Source: Micromonospora sp. H61
GTDB lineage: Bacteria > Actinomycetota > Actinomycetes > Mycobacteriales > Micromonosporaceae
Reading direction: 5' to 3'
Assembly (NCBI RefSeq): GCF_018070325.1
Contig: NZ_JAGPXY010000028.1
Coordinates: forward strand, 1-64,000
DNA length: 64,000 bases
How positions within the stretch are numbered: the first letter of the stretch is position 1; the number at the start of each line of letters is the position of its first letter. This document shows positions 16,663 to 24,977 of this stretch, piece by piece. The notes under the pieces are model-generated. The model worked only from the letters and a program-made list of their open reading frames with translations. It had not been told where the DNA came from and did no database searches. Made by a program: the position numbers and the translations under genes.

Positions 16663-17715
16663 ATGAGCCGACCGGACCGGGGCACCCGGGCCATGCACCA
16701 GGCACTCCCGCCAGCGTTGCGCGACGCTGTCGACGACTTCGCCGAGCACCTGTCCCGGGTCCGTAACCGGTCGGCGCACACCGTCCGCGCGTACGTCACC
16801 GATCTGGTCTCGCTGCTCGACCACGCCGTCCGGATGGGCTGCGTCGACCTCGCCGAGCTGGACCTGTCGGTGCTGCGCAGTTGGCTGGCGAAGCAGCGCA
16901 CCACCGGTGCGGCCCGCACATCGTTGGCCCGGCGGGCCGCGTCGGCGCGGGCATTCAGCGCGTGGGCACACCGGGCCGGTCTGCTCCCCGCCGACGTGGG
17001 CGCCGCGCTGGCCAGCCCTCGCGCGCACCGGGAGCTGCCCAGCGTGCTGCGCGCCGACCAGGCCGCCGCTCTGGTCGAGGCACCGTCCCGGCAGGCACCG
17101 CCCACCAACCTGGGGCGCACGGACCCCACGCTCACCAACCAGGCAGGCGCCGACGCAGAGCGGACGGACGCGGCGGCCGGGCCGGCGTCGGGTGCAACGG
17201 ACGGGGCCGAGGCGGTGCCGCTGCGGGACCGGGTGCTGCTGGAGCTGCTCTACGCCACCGGCGTACGGGTCAGCGAGGCGTGCGGGTTGGACGTCGGGGA
17301 TGTCGACCACGGCCGGCGGGTGATCCGGGTGTTCGGCAAGGGCGGGCGGGAGCGCTCGGTGCCGTACGGGGTGCCCGCCCAGCGGGCGTTGGACGACTGG
17401 CTGCGCCGGGGCCGCCCGGTGATGGTGGGCGCCCGCTCCGGCGACGCGCTGTTGCTGGGTGCCCGGGGTGGTCGGCTCAACCCGACGACCGCACGTCAGA
17501 TCGTCGGTGCGTACGCCGAGACCGCCGGGCTGCCCCGGACCAGCCCGCACGATCTGCGCCACTCCGCGGCCACCCACCTCCTGGAGGGTGGCGCCGACCT
17601 GCGCGCCGTGCAGGAGTTGCTCGGCCACTCGTCGCTGGCGAGTACGCAGATCTACACCCACGTCTCGGTCGAGCGGCTACGTGCCGCGTACCGGCAGGCG
17701 CACCCGCGCGCCTGA
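16663..17715 (+). CDS. xerC: Tyrosine recombinase XerC with an inter-domain insertion
   Basis: 350 residues against ~300 for typical XerC. The N-terminal SAM-like DNA-binding domain (FAEHLSRVRNRSAHTVRAY) is followed by an Ala/Pro/Thr-rich insertion of ~40 residues (around 145-185) before the catalytic domain. The catalytic set is present: Arg in YATGVRVSEACGL, Lys in FGKGGRER, HDLRHSAATH, the LGHSS His, and Tyr331 in TQIYTHVS. With XerD it would resolve chromosome dimers at dif. ATG 16663 is used; ATG 16693 is an alternative. The last ~30 bases are duplicated just beyond the stop. Confidence 0.9.
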   Translation: MSRPDRGTRAMHQALPPALRDAVDDFAEHLSRVRNRSAHTVRAYVTDLVSLLDHAVRMGCVDLAELDLSVLRSWLAKQRTTGAARTSLARRAASARAFSAWAHRAGLLPADVGAALASPRAHRELPSVLRADQAAALVEAPSRQAPPTNLGRTDPTLTNQAGADAERTDAAAGPASGATDGAEAVPLRDRVLLELLYATGVRVSEACGLDVGDVDHGRRVIRVFGKGGRERSVPYGVPAQRALDDWLRRGRPVMVGARSGDALLLGARGGRLNPTTARQIVGAYAETAGLPRTSPHDLRHSAATHLLEGGADLRAVQELLGHSSLASTQIYTHVSVERLRAAYRQAHPRA

Positions 17716-17757
17716 TGAAGGACCGCGAGGCGCACCCGCGGGCCTGATCAAGGGCCG
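17696..17757 (+). repeat. Tandem duplication of the xerC 3' end
   Basis: The segment 17696-17725 (AGGCGCACCCGCGCGCCTGA, then TGAAGGACCG) recurs at 17728-17757 with three substitutions. The second copy duplicates the last codons (HPRA), the stop and the following bases. Confidence 0.8.
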
Positions 17758-17789
17758 GAGGGCGCGAGCGTGGCGGTTACGATCATCAA

Positions 17790-18971
17790 GTGAGCGTCCC
17801 GAATCCTCCTGAGCCGATCCCGGGCGCCCGGCTGCTCTTCTCCCTGGACCCGGCGGTCAGCCACCTCAACCACGGCTCGTTCGGCGCGGTGCCGATCGGC
17901 GTGCAGCGCGCCCAGCAGCGGCTGCGCGACGAGATGGAGGCGAACCCGCTGCGCTTCTTCACCCAGGGGCTGGTCGACCGGATCGCGCACACCCGCCGGC
18001 ACCTCGCCGGGTTCCTGGGCGCCGACCCGGACGGCAGCGCCCTGGTGGGCAACACCACCACCGGCGTCGCCGTGGTGCTCCAGTCGGTGGGCCTTCAGGC
18101 CGGCGACGAGGTGCTGAGCACCGACCACGGGTACGGGGCGGTGAGCCTGGCCATCCAGCGCGAGTGCCGCCGCACCGGAGCGGTCAGCCGGGTCCTGCCG
18201 ATCCCCCTGGCCGCCACCGACGAGCAGATCGTGCAGAGCGTCCGCGCCGGCCTGCGCCCCGGGCGGACCCGGCTGCTCGTCGTCGACCAGCTCACCTCGG
18301 CCACCGCCAAGCTCTTTCCGACCGCCGCCGTCGTCGGCGTGGCCCACGAGCACGGCGTGCCGGTCCTGGTGGACGCCGCGCACGCCCCGGGCATGCTGCC
18401 TACCCCGGTGGGCAGCATCGGCGCGGACTTCTGGGTGGGCAACCTGCACAAATGGGCGTACGCCCCGCGCGGGACCGCCCTGCTGGCGGTGGCACCGCAG
18501 TGGCGGGACCGGATCGAGCCGTTGGTGGTGTCCTGGGAGCAGGAGTCGGGTTTCCCGGCCCGGCTCGAGTGGCAGGCGACGCTCGACTACACGCCCTGGC
18601 TGGCCGCCCCGGCGGGCCTGTTCACGATGCGCAGTCTCGGCGTCGACCGGGTGCGGGCGCACAACGCGGCGCTCGCCGCGTACGGCCAGCGGGTGGTGGG
18701 GGACGCCCTGGGGGTGGCTCCCGCCGATCTGCCCGACCCCGGCGGACCGGGGGTGGCGTTGCGCCTCATCCCGCTGCCGGCCGGCACGGGCACCACTATC
18801 GACGCGGCGCGGGCGTTGCAGGCGCGGATCGGTGAGCGGCTCGCCGCCGAGGTGGCGGTGATGAGTTGGAGCGGCCGGGGGTGGCTGCGGCTCACCGGCC
18901 AGGTCTACAACGCCGCCGACGAGTACGAACGGCTGGCCGCCCGGCTGCCGGCACTGCTCGCCCAGCGCTGA
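17790..18971 (+). CDS. Class V aminotransferase (isopenicillin N epimerase-like)
   Basis: 393 residues, a PLP-dependent fold-type I enzyme. The N-terminal NHGSFGAVP motif is typical of the isopenicillin N epimerase-like branch. The PLP lysine is in GNLHKWAYAPRGTALL, preceded by the cofactor Asp in VLVDAAHAPG. GTG 17790 is the start. No beta-lactam genes are near, so the substrate is open; relatives include ergothioneine EgtE-type lyases and cysteine desulfurase-like enzymes. Its last 67 bases overlap the convergent M23 peptidase gene. Confidence 0.85.
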   Translation: MSVPNPPEPIPGARLLFSLDPAVSHLNHGSFGAVPIGVQRAQQRLRDEMEANPLRFFTQGLVDRIAHTRRHLAGFLGADPDGSALVGNTTTGVAVVLQSVGLQAGDEVLSTDHGYGAVSLAIQRECRRTGAVSRVLPIPLAATDEQIVQSVRAGLRPGRTRLLVVDQLTSATAKLFPTAAVVGVAHEHGVPVLVDAAHAPGMLPTPVGSIGADFWVGNLHKWAYAPRGTALLAVAPQWRDRIEPLVVSWEQESGFPARLEWQATLDYTPWLAAPAGLFTMRSLGVDRVRAHNAALAAYGQRVVGDALGVAPADLPDPGGPGVALRLIPLPAGTGTTIDAARALQARIGERLAAEVAVMSWSGRGWLRLTGQVYNAADEYERLAARLPALLAQR

Positions 18972-19663
18972 CTCGCCGCGTGGGAGCGGACGTCGGGACC
19001 GGACCGGCCGCGAGCGGACACCGAGACCGGAGCGACCGGGAGTAGGCGCACCGGGCCGAGGCCGAGCAGGGCCAGCGGGTCGAGATACTCATCACCCCGA
19101 CGTAGGCCCCAGTGCAGGCACGCCTCGGCCGGGCACCCCGGATGCCCGGGCAGCAGTTCGCCCAGCGGCGCGCCGGCGGTGACCGGCTGACCGGGGCGCA
19201 CGGCGGGTTGGACCGGTTCGTGGGTGGTCCGCAGCCCGTCGGCGTGCCCCACGGTGACCACCGGTCGACCGGCCACCAGGCCGGCGAAGAGCACTGTGCC
19301 CGGCCCGGCGCTGCGGATCACCGCTCCGGCCGGGGCGGCCAGGTCGACGCCGCGATGGCCGGGCAGCCACGGTCGCGGCGGCCTGTCGAACCGGCGCATC
19401 GGACGGGGTGGCCCGTCGACCGGCCAGCGGAACCGCCCGGCGGGCGGCGGGTCGGCGACCGGCACGGCCAAGGCCGCGCCCGGCACGGTCGGGTCGGCGA
19501 CCGGCTCCCCCAGGGCCGCGACCGGCACGGTCGAGGTCGGGGGTTGGCCGGGCACCGCCGCTAGCAGCACCGCCAGCCCGCAGAGCTGGACGGTCAGTGC
19601 GAGGGGGAGCGCGGCGCAGAGCAACACCGTGCGGCGGATCGAACGGACGGATGGCTGTCGCAT
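18905..19663 (-). CDS. Secreted/membrane-anchored M23 (LytM) family peptidase
   Basis: 252 residues. The N-terminus has an arginine stretch and a hydrophobic segment (VLLCAALPLALTVQLCGLAV) acting as signal peptide or anchor. An Ala/Pro/Val repeat linker (AALGEPVADPTVPGAALAVP) follows, then the metallopeptidase domain with the zinc motif PGHRGVDLAAPAGA (HxxxD) and ACLHWGLRRG. It would cleave peptidoglycan cross-links. ATG 19663 was chosen because it precedes the signal; the open frame reaches 20047 without support. The C-terminal 22 residues are encoded inside the overlap with the aminotransferase gene. An M23 gene near rpsB is a common actinobacterial neighbour. Confidence 0.85.
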   Translation of the reverse strand: MRQPSVRSIRRTVLLCAALPLALTVQLCGLAVLLAAVPGQPPTSTVPVAALGEPVADPTVPGAALAVPVADPPPAGRFRWPVDGPPRPMRRFDRPPRPWLPGHRGVDLAAPAGAVIRSAGPGTVLFAGLVAGRPVVTVGHADGLRTTHEPVQPAVRPGQPVTAGAPLGELLPGHPGCPAEACLHWGLRRGDEYLDPLALLGLGPVRLLPVAPVSVSARGRSGPDVRSHAASQRWASSAGSRAASRSYSSAAL

Positions 19664-19910
19664 GACGGCAGCCTCCCGCCGACGCGGGGTTCTCCGCCGG
19701 CCCGGCCGACGGGGCTGTGGACAACCGGAGGTGCTGTGGACGACCACCCGACGCCCTCGATGATCTGCTATGCCCCCGGGACGGCGGGACGCTGTCCACG
19801 GCCCGCCGCGCGAGCACTGGCCGTACCTTCGGTGCCGTTTTCGGGCCGCCACCGAGGGCCTAGGCTGGGCCGCGTACGGCGGGTGCCGCCGTCTGTACCG
19901 GGGAGGCCGC

Positions 19911-21056
19911 ATGACCACTCTCGATGACCGGACGTCGTCCCCCACCGGGCCCACGGTGGCCGAGGTGAGCGGCCCGTCCCGGCTCGCGGAGCCGGAGGAG
20001 ACGATCAGCGCCGAGGAGTTGCAGCTCGCGGCCCGCAACCACGGCATCCCGCTGGAGGCGCTGCGCTACGACGTCACCCCGGCCGGGCTGCACTACCTGC
20101 TCATCCACTACGACATCCCGGAGCTCGACCCGGCGGCGCACACGTTGACCATCGGCGGCGCGGTGGACCGTCCGTTGACGGTCACCCTCGCCGACCTGCG
20201 CGAACGGCCCCGCGTCACCCGGCAGGTGACACTGGAGTGCGCCGGCAACGGGCGGGCCCTGCTGCACCCCCGGCCGGTCAGCCAGCCCTGGCTTGTCGAG
20301 GCGGTCGGCAACGCGGAGTGGACCGGCACTCCCCTCGCTCCGCTGCTGCGGGAGGCGGGCGTCGACCCGGACGCGGTGGACGTGGTCTTCACCGGGGCCG
20401 ATCACGGTGTGGAACGTGGGATCGAGCAGGACTACCAGCGGGCGCTTCCGGTCGCCGACGCGCTGCGCGAGGAGGTGCTGCTGGCGTACGAGATGAACGG
20501 CGCTCCCCTGCTGCCGCAGCACGGTGCGCCGCTGCGGCTGATCGTGCCGGGCTGGTACGGCATGGCGCACGTGAAGTGGGTCCACTCGATCGAGCTGCGG
20601 ACCGAGCCGTTCGAGGGGTACCAGAACGCGGTGGCCTACCGGGTACGCCGCGACGCCGCCGACCCGGGTGTGCCGGTCACCCGCATCGAGCCGCGGGCGC
20701 TGGTCCGCCCGCCCGGCTTCCCGGACTTCATGTCCCGCCGTCGGGTGCTGCGACCCGGCCCGTGCACGCTGGATGGTCGGGCCTGGTCGGGGCACGCCCC
20801 GGTGGTCGCTGTGGAGGTGACCACCGACGGCGGGCAGAGCTGGGCGCCGGCCGAGCTGGACCCGGCGAACGCGGGGGACTTCGCCTGGCGGCGCTGGCGG
20901 CACGAGTGGGTGGCTACCCCCGGCTGCCGGTACGTGCTCGGCGCGCGGGCGACCGACGCGTCCGGGCGGACCCAGCCGGTCGAGCAACAGTGGAACCGTG
21001 GTGGCTTCGCCAACAACATGGTGCAGCGGGTCGAGGTCGTGGTGCCGGCCGAGTGA
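19911..21056 (+). CDS. Molybdopterin-dependent sulfite oxidase-like oxidoreductase
   Basis: 381 residues with a SUOX-type molybdopterin domain and a C-terminal dimerisation domain. The Mo-ligating cysteine lies in TLECAGNGRALL, and the PGWYGMAHVKWV and MNGAPLLPQHGAPLR segments are typical. ATG 19911 has GGGGAGG nine bases upstream; the frame continues to 19770 without a better site. There is no twin-arginine signal, so it is predicted cytoplasmic, unlike many exported family members. The substrate (sulfite or another oxyanion) cannot be set from sequence. Confidence 0.88.
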   Translation: MTTLDDRTSSPTGPTVAEVSGPSRLAEPEETISAEELQLAARNHGIPLEALRYDVTPAGLHYLLIHYDIPELDPAAHTLTIGGAVDRPLTVTLADLRERPRVTRQVTLECAGNGRALLHPRPVSQPWLVEAVGNAEWTGTPLAPLLREAGVDPDAVDVVFTGADHGVERGIEQDYQRALPVADALREEVLLAYEMNGAPLLPQHGAPLRLIVPGWYGMAHVKWVHSIELRTEPFEGYQNAVAYRVRRDAADPGVPVTRIEPRALVRPPGFPDFMSRRRVLRPGPCTLDGRAWSGHAPVVAVEVTTDGGQSWAPAELDPANAGDFAWRRWRHEWVATPGCRYVLGARATDASGRTQPVEQQWNRGGFANNMVQRVEVVVPAE

Positions 21057-21073
21057 TCGGCGGCGGGGGTCAC

Positions 21074-21096
21074 GCCACGGATGGGGGACCCGTGGC
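21074..21096. terminator. Small hairpin between convergent genes
   Basis: GCCACGG (21074-21080) pairs with CCGTGGC (21090-21096) in the 63-base gap between the sulfite oxidase-like gene and DUF2469. Short stem, modest support. Confidence 0.4.
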
Positions 21097-21119
21097 ACGG
21101 CCCGGCGGCTCGGGTGCGC

Positions 21120-21443
21120 TCAGCCGCCGAAGCCGGAGTCGGCGGGCAGTGAGATGTCGGGCTTCTCCAGCTCCTCGACGTTGACGTCCTTGAAGGTCAT
21201 CACCCGGACGTTCTTCACGAAGCGGGCGGGACGGTACATGTCCCACACCCAGGCGTCGTGCATCTCGACCTCGAAGTAGACCTCGCCGTCGGAGTTACGC
21301 ACGTGCAGGTCGACCTGGTTGGCCAGGTAGAACCGACGCTCCGTCTCCACCACGTAGGAGAATTGGCGGACAATGTCGCGGTACTCCCGGTAGAGCTGCA
21401 GCTCCATCTCGGTCTCGTACTTCTCGAGATCTTCCGCGCTCAT
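21120..21443 (-). CDS. DUF2469 family protein
   Basis: 107 residues, the standard length of this actinobacterial family. Starts MSAEDLEKYETEMELQLYRE and contains FSYVVETERRFYLANQVDLH and FEVEMHDAWVWDMYRPAR, all highly conserved in my memory of the family. Function unknown. The start ATG overlaps the rnhB stop by four bases, so the two are translated together, as in most actinobacteria. Confidence 0.93.
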   Translation of the reverse strand: MSAEDLEKYETEMELQLYREYRDIVRQFSYVVETERRFYLANQVDLHVRNSDGEVYFEVEMHDAWVWDMYRPARFVKNVRVMTFKDVNVEELEKPDISLPADSGFGG

Positions 21444-22252
21444 CGCACTCCGCCTTCCATGGCCACATCTTCCCCCACCGGCGTCGGAGGCCGAGGCTGC
21501 TCGCCCAACGCCACGCCGACGGTACCCCCTGACGCCCACGAGCGCTCCATCGGCTCATCCGAGCCGTGGCCGCCGGGCCGTCGGGCGCGCGGCGGCCGGC
21601 CGTCGCGGCCGGAGACCGCTGCGACATTGACGTACGAGAACCGGTGCTCCCGGCACGGCCCGTGCTCCCGCAGCGCCGCCGAGTGCTCCGGGGTGATGTA
21701 GCCCTTGTGCTCGGCGAAGCCGTACGCCGGGAACACCCCGTCCAACTCCACCATGAGCCGGTCCCGGGTGACCTTGGCCAGCACACTGGCCGCCGCCACA
21801 CACGCGGCCACCCGGTCGCCCTTCCACACCGCCAGCCCGGGCACACCCAGGCCGTCCACGCCGAACCCGTCGGTCAGCACGTACTCCGGGCGGGTGGTGA
21901 GCGAGGCGAGCGCCCGGCGCATCGCGGCCAGGTTGCACACGTGCAGACCCCGGGCGTCGACCTCCTCGGCCGGGATGACCACCACGGCGTACGCGAGCGC
22001 CCGGTCCACGACCTCCGCGTACACCCGTTCCCGGCTGGCCGGGGTGAGCAGCTTCGAGTCGGCCAGCCCCTCGATCTCGCCGCGTCGCCCCTCGGGCAGC
22101 ACCGCCGCGGCGGCGACCAGCGGACCGGCACACGCCCCCCGGCCCGCCTCGTCGGCGCCGGCGACGTGCCGGAAGCCACGCCGCTGCAACGCCCGCTCCA
22201 GGGCGTACAGGCCGGCCTCGCGGCGCACCACGGTGCGCGGCGGGGTCAGCAC
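21440..22252 (-). CDS. rnhB: Ribonuclease HII
   Basis: 270 residues; cuts RNA in RNA/DNA hybrids, including single ribonucleotides in DNA. Catalytic acidic residues appear in VAGADEAGRGACAGPLV (D and E), the conserved SKLLTPASRE and the C-terminal part TDGFGVDG. A ~50-residue C-terminal tail rich in Arg/Gly/Pro extends past the usual end. GTG 22252 overlaps the NUDIX stop by seven bases. Operon: lepB, NUDIX, rnhB, DUF2469. Confidence 0.95.
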   Translation of the reverse strand: MLTPPRTVVRREAGLYALERALQRRGFRHVAGADEAGRGACAGPLVAAAAVLPEGRRGEIEGLADSKLLTPASRERVYAEVVDRALAYAVVVIPAEEVDARGLHVCNLAAMRRALASLTTRPEYVLTDGFGVDGLGVPGLAVWKGDRVAACVAAASVLAKVTRDRLMVELDGVFPAYGFAEHKGYITPEHSAALREHGPCREHRFSYVNVAAVSGRDGRPPRARRPGGHGSDEPMERSWASGGTVGVALGEQPRPPTPVGEDVAMEGGVR

Positions 22253-22731
22253 GACGCCTCGCCCTGGCCGGCGGCGGTCGACTGCCCCAGCCGGGTCAGC
22301 AGGGCGGGCAGTTCGGGCGGGTAGAACCGGTCACCGCTGGCCGCCAACTCGTCCGGAACCCACCAGCGGTGGTCGGCGATGCTGCGTCGCTCGATGTCGT
22401 TGAAGCCCGTGGTGTCCACCCGCCAGGAGTCCACCTGGAAGAGGAAGAAATCCTGCTCCTGGCGGTACCAGATGCCGTCGAAGGAGAACTCGGTCGCGTC
22501 GGACCAGACCGGCTCGCCCAACTGGGCCGGGTCGAGCCGCAGGCCGGTCTCCTCGGCCAACTCCCGGGCCGCGCCCGCCGCCGGGGACTCCGACGGATCG
22601 AGCCCACCGCCGGGGGTGAACCAGTATCGGTGCCCGGGTCGGGCCGGGTCGAAGCCCTCGAACAGCAGGACCCGGCCGGCCGCGTCGACGAGCAGCACGC
22701 GGGCCGCGCGTCGAGGGGTGTAGACGGTCAC
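22246..22731 (-). CDS. NUDIX hydrolase
   Basis: 161 residues. The Nudix box is complete (GGGLDPSESPAAGAARE followed by LAEETGL), coordinating Mg for pyrophosphate hydrolysis of nucleoside-diphosphate-X substrates. Upstream is RVLLVDAAGRVLLFEGFDP, and FFLFQVDSW lies after it. GTG 22731 (VTVYTPRRAAR) is the likely start; the frame is open to 22971 but there it shadows lepB. The substrate is not predictable. Sits between lepB and rnhB. Confidence 0.88.
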   Translation of the reverse strand: MTVYTPRRAARVLLVDAAGRVLLFEGFDPARPGHRYWFTPGGGLDPSESPAAGAARELAEETGLRLDPAQLGEPVWSDATEFSFDGIWYRQEQDFFLFQVDSWRVDTTGFNDIERRSIADHRWWVPDELAASGDRFYPPELPALLTRLGQSTAAGQGEASC

Positions 22732-22778
22732 CGCACCAGCCTGCCAGACCGAGGACGGATCGCCCACGCCCCGTCGGC

Positions 22779-23414
22779 CTACGGTTTGGGAATGCCGTCG
22801 AACCCGTCGGGCACCGTCAGCCAGGTGGCCCGGTTGACCGGCCAGAAGACTGTGAACGCCCGCCCGACCACGTCGTCCTCGGGGATGGTGGCCTCGGTGA
22901 TGTTCTGCTGGGACTGCTGCCAGTGCTCCAGTGAGTCGCCGGAGGCCGACCGGTGGTCGCCCATCACCCACAGCCGGCCCTCCGGCACGGTGATGTCGAA
23001 CTCCTGGTCGGCGGCCTTGTCACGAATCCCGTCCATGGAGAAGATGTACGGCTCGTCCAGCGACTTGCCGTTGATCATCAGCCGTTCCTCGGGGTCGCAG
23101 CAGACCACGTGGTCGCCGGGGATGCCGATCACCCGCTTGATGAAGTCCTCACCGTCGGGGTTACCGCTCCACGCGGTCGGAGCCTTGAACACGATCACCT
23201 CGCCGCGGTGCGGTGACCGGAAGTCGTAGACCAGCTTGTTGACCAGCACCCGGTCATCGATCTTGAGAGTGTTCTCCATGGACGGGGAGGGGATGAAGAA
23301 GGTCTGCAGCACGAAGGCGCGGACCAGCACCGCGACCAGGATCGCCACACCCAGCAGGATCGGCAGCTCCTTCCAGAAGGAGCTGCGCGGCTTGTCGGTC
23401 TGCTCGTCAATCAC
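22779..23414 (-). CDS. lepB: Signal peptidase I (first of two tandem copies)
   Basis: 211 residues. A single N-terminal transmembrane segment (LPILLGVAILVAVLVRAF) precedes the catalytic serine Ser45 in FIPSPSMENTL and the general-base Lys93 in DFIKRVIGIPGD. The GDHRSASGDS box is the substrate-binding motif. GTG 23414 is the start. Separated by ten bases from the second copy. Removes signal peptides from Sec- and Tat-exported proteins at the outer face of the membrane. Confidence 0.94.
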   Translation of the reverse strand: MIDEQTDKPRSSFWKELPILLGVAILVAVLVRAFVLQTFFIPSPSMENTLKIDDRVLVNKLVYDFRSPHRGEVIVFKAPTAWSGNPDGEDFIKRVIGIPGDHVVCCDPEERLMINGKSLDEPYIFSMDGIRDKAADQEFDITVPEGRLWVMGDHRSASGDSLEHWQQSQQNITEATIPEDDVVGRAFTVFWPVNRATWLTVPDGFDGIPKP

Positions 23415-23424
23415 GCCAAGGAGC

Positions 23425-24291
23425 CTACGTTGCCCGGCTGGACGGCACCGTCCGGAACGCGCGGGAACCGCCTAGTGCAACTGCCAACGGAAGCATCAGC
23501 AGCACACCGCCCTGCGGAGTCGGTCGCGCCGGAGTCGCACCGGGGGACGCCGTGGCTGGCCCGGAGACGTCCTCGAACGTCGACGGCACCGACAGCGCGC
23601 TCCACCGCGACGACGGCCAGACCACCATGAAGGCCCGGCCGACCACGTTGTCGATCGGCACCGGCCCCTGGCAACGCGCGTCCTGGGAGACCTCGCGGTG
23701 GTCACCCATCACGAAGAGCTGACCGGGTGGCACGACGATCTCGTCGAAGCGCCGGGAGCGACACTCCGCCGGGTTGGGTGGCAGGTCCAGGGGTGAGTCC
23801 CGCAGGACGTACGACTCGTTGAGCGGCGTGCCGTTGACTGTCACCCGACCCTGACTGTCGCAGCACTCGACCCGGTCACCGGGGAGACCGATCACCCGCT
23901 TGATGAAGTCCTTCTCGCCGGGGCGGCTCACCCCGACCAGGTCGCCGACGGTGCGGGCGAGCCGGCCGCCGACGCCGGGCTTCGGCTGCTCGTCGACCTG
24001 CGGCGCCCAGCGGTCGGTGCCCCGGAAGACCACCACCTCGCCGCGCAGCGGGTCACGAACGTCGTAGACGACCTTGTTGACCAGCACCCGGTCACCGACG
24101 AGGAGGGTGTCCTCCATCGAGCCGGACGGAATGAAGAACGCCTGGAGCAGGAAGGTACGGATCAGCACCGCGAGGCAGAACGCGACCACCAGCAGCAGCG
24201 GCAACTCCTGCCAGAGAGGCATCTGCCGGCGGGTGCGGCGAGCCCGTCGGCGCCACGGATCGACGGTGCCGTCCTCGTCAAGCGTCTGCAC
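23425..24291 (-). CDS. lepB: Signal peptidase I (second copy, longer)
   Basis: 288 residues. A cytoplasmic basic head (DPWRRRARRTRR), a transmembrane helix (LPLLLVVAFCLAVLI), catalytic Ser58 in FIPSGSMEDTL and Lys131 in DFIKRVIGLPGD are all present. There is a large loop insertion between them and a C-terminal hydrophobic segment (GGVLLMLPLAVALGG), suggesting a two-pass topology. Two consecutive GTG codons (24294, 24291) follow GGGGAG; 24291 has better spacing. Streptomycetes also carry clustered sip genes here. Specificity differences between the copies are unknown. Confidence 0.9.
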   Translation of the reverse strand: MQTLDEDGTVDPWRRRARRTRRQMPLWQELPLLLVVAFCLAVLIRTFLLQAFFIPSGSMEDTLLVGDRVLVNKVVYDVRDPLRGEVVVFRGTDRWAPQVDEQPKPGVGGRLARTVGDLVGVSRPGEKDFIKRVIGLPGDRVECCDSQGRVTVNGTPLNESYVLRDSPLDLPPNPAECRSRRFDEIVVPPGQLFVMGDHREVSQDARCQGPVPIDNVVGRAFMVVWPSSRWSALSVPSTFEDVSGPATASPGATPARPTPQGGVLLMLPLAVALGGSRAFRTVPSSRAT

Positions 24292-24321
24292 CACGCCACT
24301 CCCCGGTCCGCAGAAAACACC

Positions 24322-24358
24322 ACCGCCCGGGAGCCTCGTCGAGGCTCCACGGGCGGTA
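24322..24358 (-). terminator. rplS terminator hairpin
   Basis: ACCGCCCGGGAGCCTCG pairs with CGAGGCTCCACGGGCGGT with one mismatch, and is followed on the minus strand by GTGTTTTC. It lies about 120 bases after the rplS stop and just before the second lepB. Confidence 0.75.
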
Positions 24359-24477
24359 GTGGACAACTACCCGCCACCTGGGCGGGACCGCTGCCTCGCT
24401 GCGCCCGTATCGACCAGGGTAGTGCGCTCTGGTCGGTACGGCATACGCGCAGCTCGGGCGGCGTGGCGAGCGGGAAG

Positions 24478-24834
24478 TCAGCTGGGCTGCTTCTCCCGCT
24501 TCTCCTTGATCTTGGCCTTCTTGCCGCGCAGCTCGCGCAGGTAGTAGAGCTTGGCGCGACGCACGTCACCGCGGGTCACGATCTCGATCCGGTCGATGCC
24601 CGGGCCGTTGAGCGGGTAGGTCCGCTCGACGCCGACACCGAAGCTGACCTTGCGGACCGAGAAGGTCTCGCGCAGACCGTCACCCTGGCGGCGGATCACG
24701 ACGCCCTGGAAGATCTGGACACGGGACCGGTTGCCCTCGACGACGCGGGCGTGCACCTTGACGGTGTCACCGGCCCGGAAGTCGGGAAGGTCGGTCCGCT
24801 TCGACTGGGCGTCAAGGGCGTCCAGGATGTTCAT
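24478..24834 (-). CDS. rplS: 50S ribosomal protein L19
   Basis: 118 residues, standard length. MNILDALDAQSKRTDLPDFR, VVEGNRSRVQIFQGVVI and RRAKLYYLRELRGKKAKIKE are the L19 hallmarks. ATG 24834 was chosen over the open upstream frame to 24972. Follows trmD after 143 bases, so it may have its own promoter. Confidence 0.97.
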   Translation of the reverse strand: MNILDALDAQSKRTDLPDFRAGDTVKVHARVVEGNRSRVQIFQGVVIRRQGDGLRETFSVRKVSFGVGVERTYPLNGPGIDRIEIVTRGDVRRAKLYYLRELRGKKAKIKEKREKQPS

Positions 24835-24977
24835 CGCTGCGTCCTCGTAAGGCTCACGGCGCACCGTCACTCGGTGCGCGGGTGGGTGATTCTGATTCCC
24901 GGGTGGTGATCGGCGGACCGACCCCGGTCGGGGATCCTCGCAGCCGACCGCGGGCGCGGACGGATGCGGCAACCCCC

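Noticed and set aside
17790..18971. Reading the class V aminotransferase as part of a beta-lactam cluster
   Set aside because: No ACV synthetase, isopenicillin synthase or transporter nearby; the family name is not evidence of the pathway.
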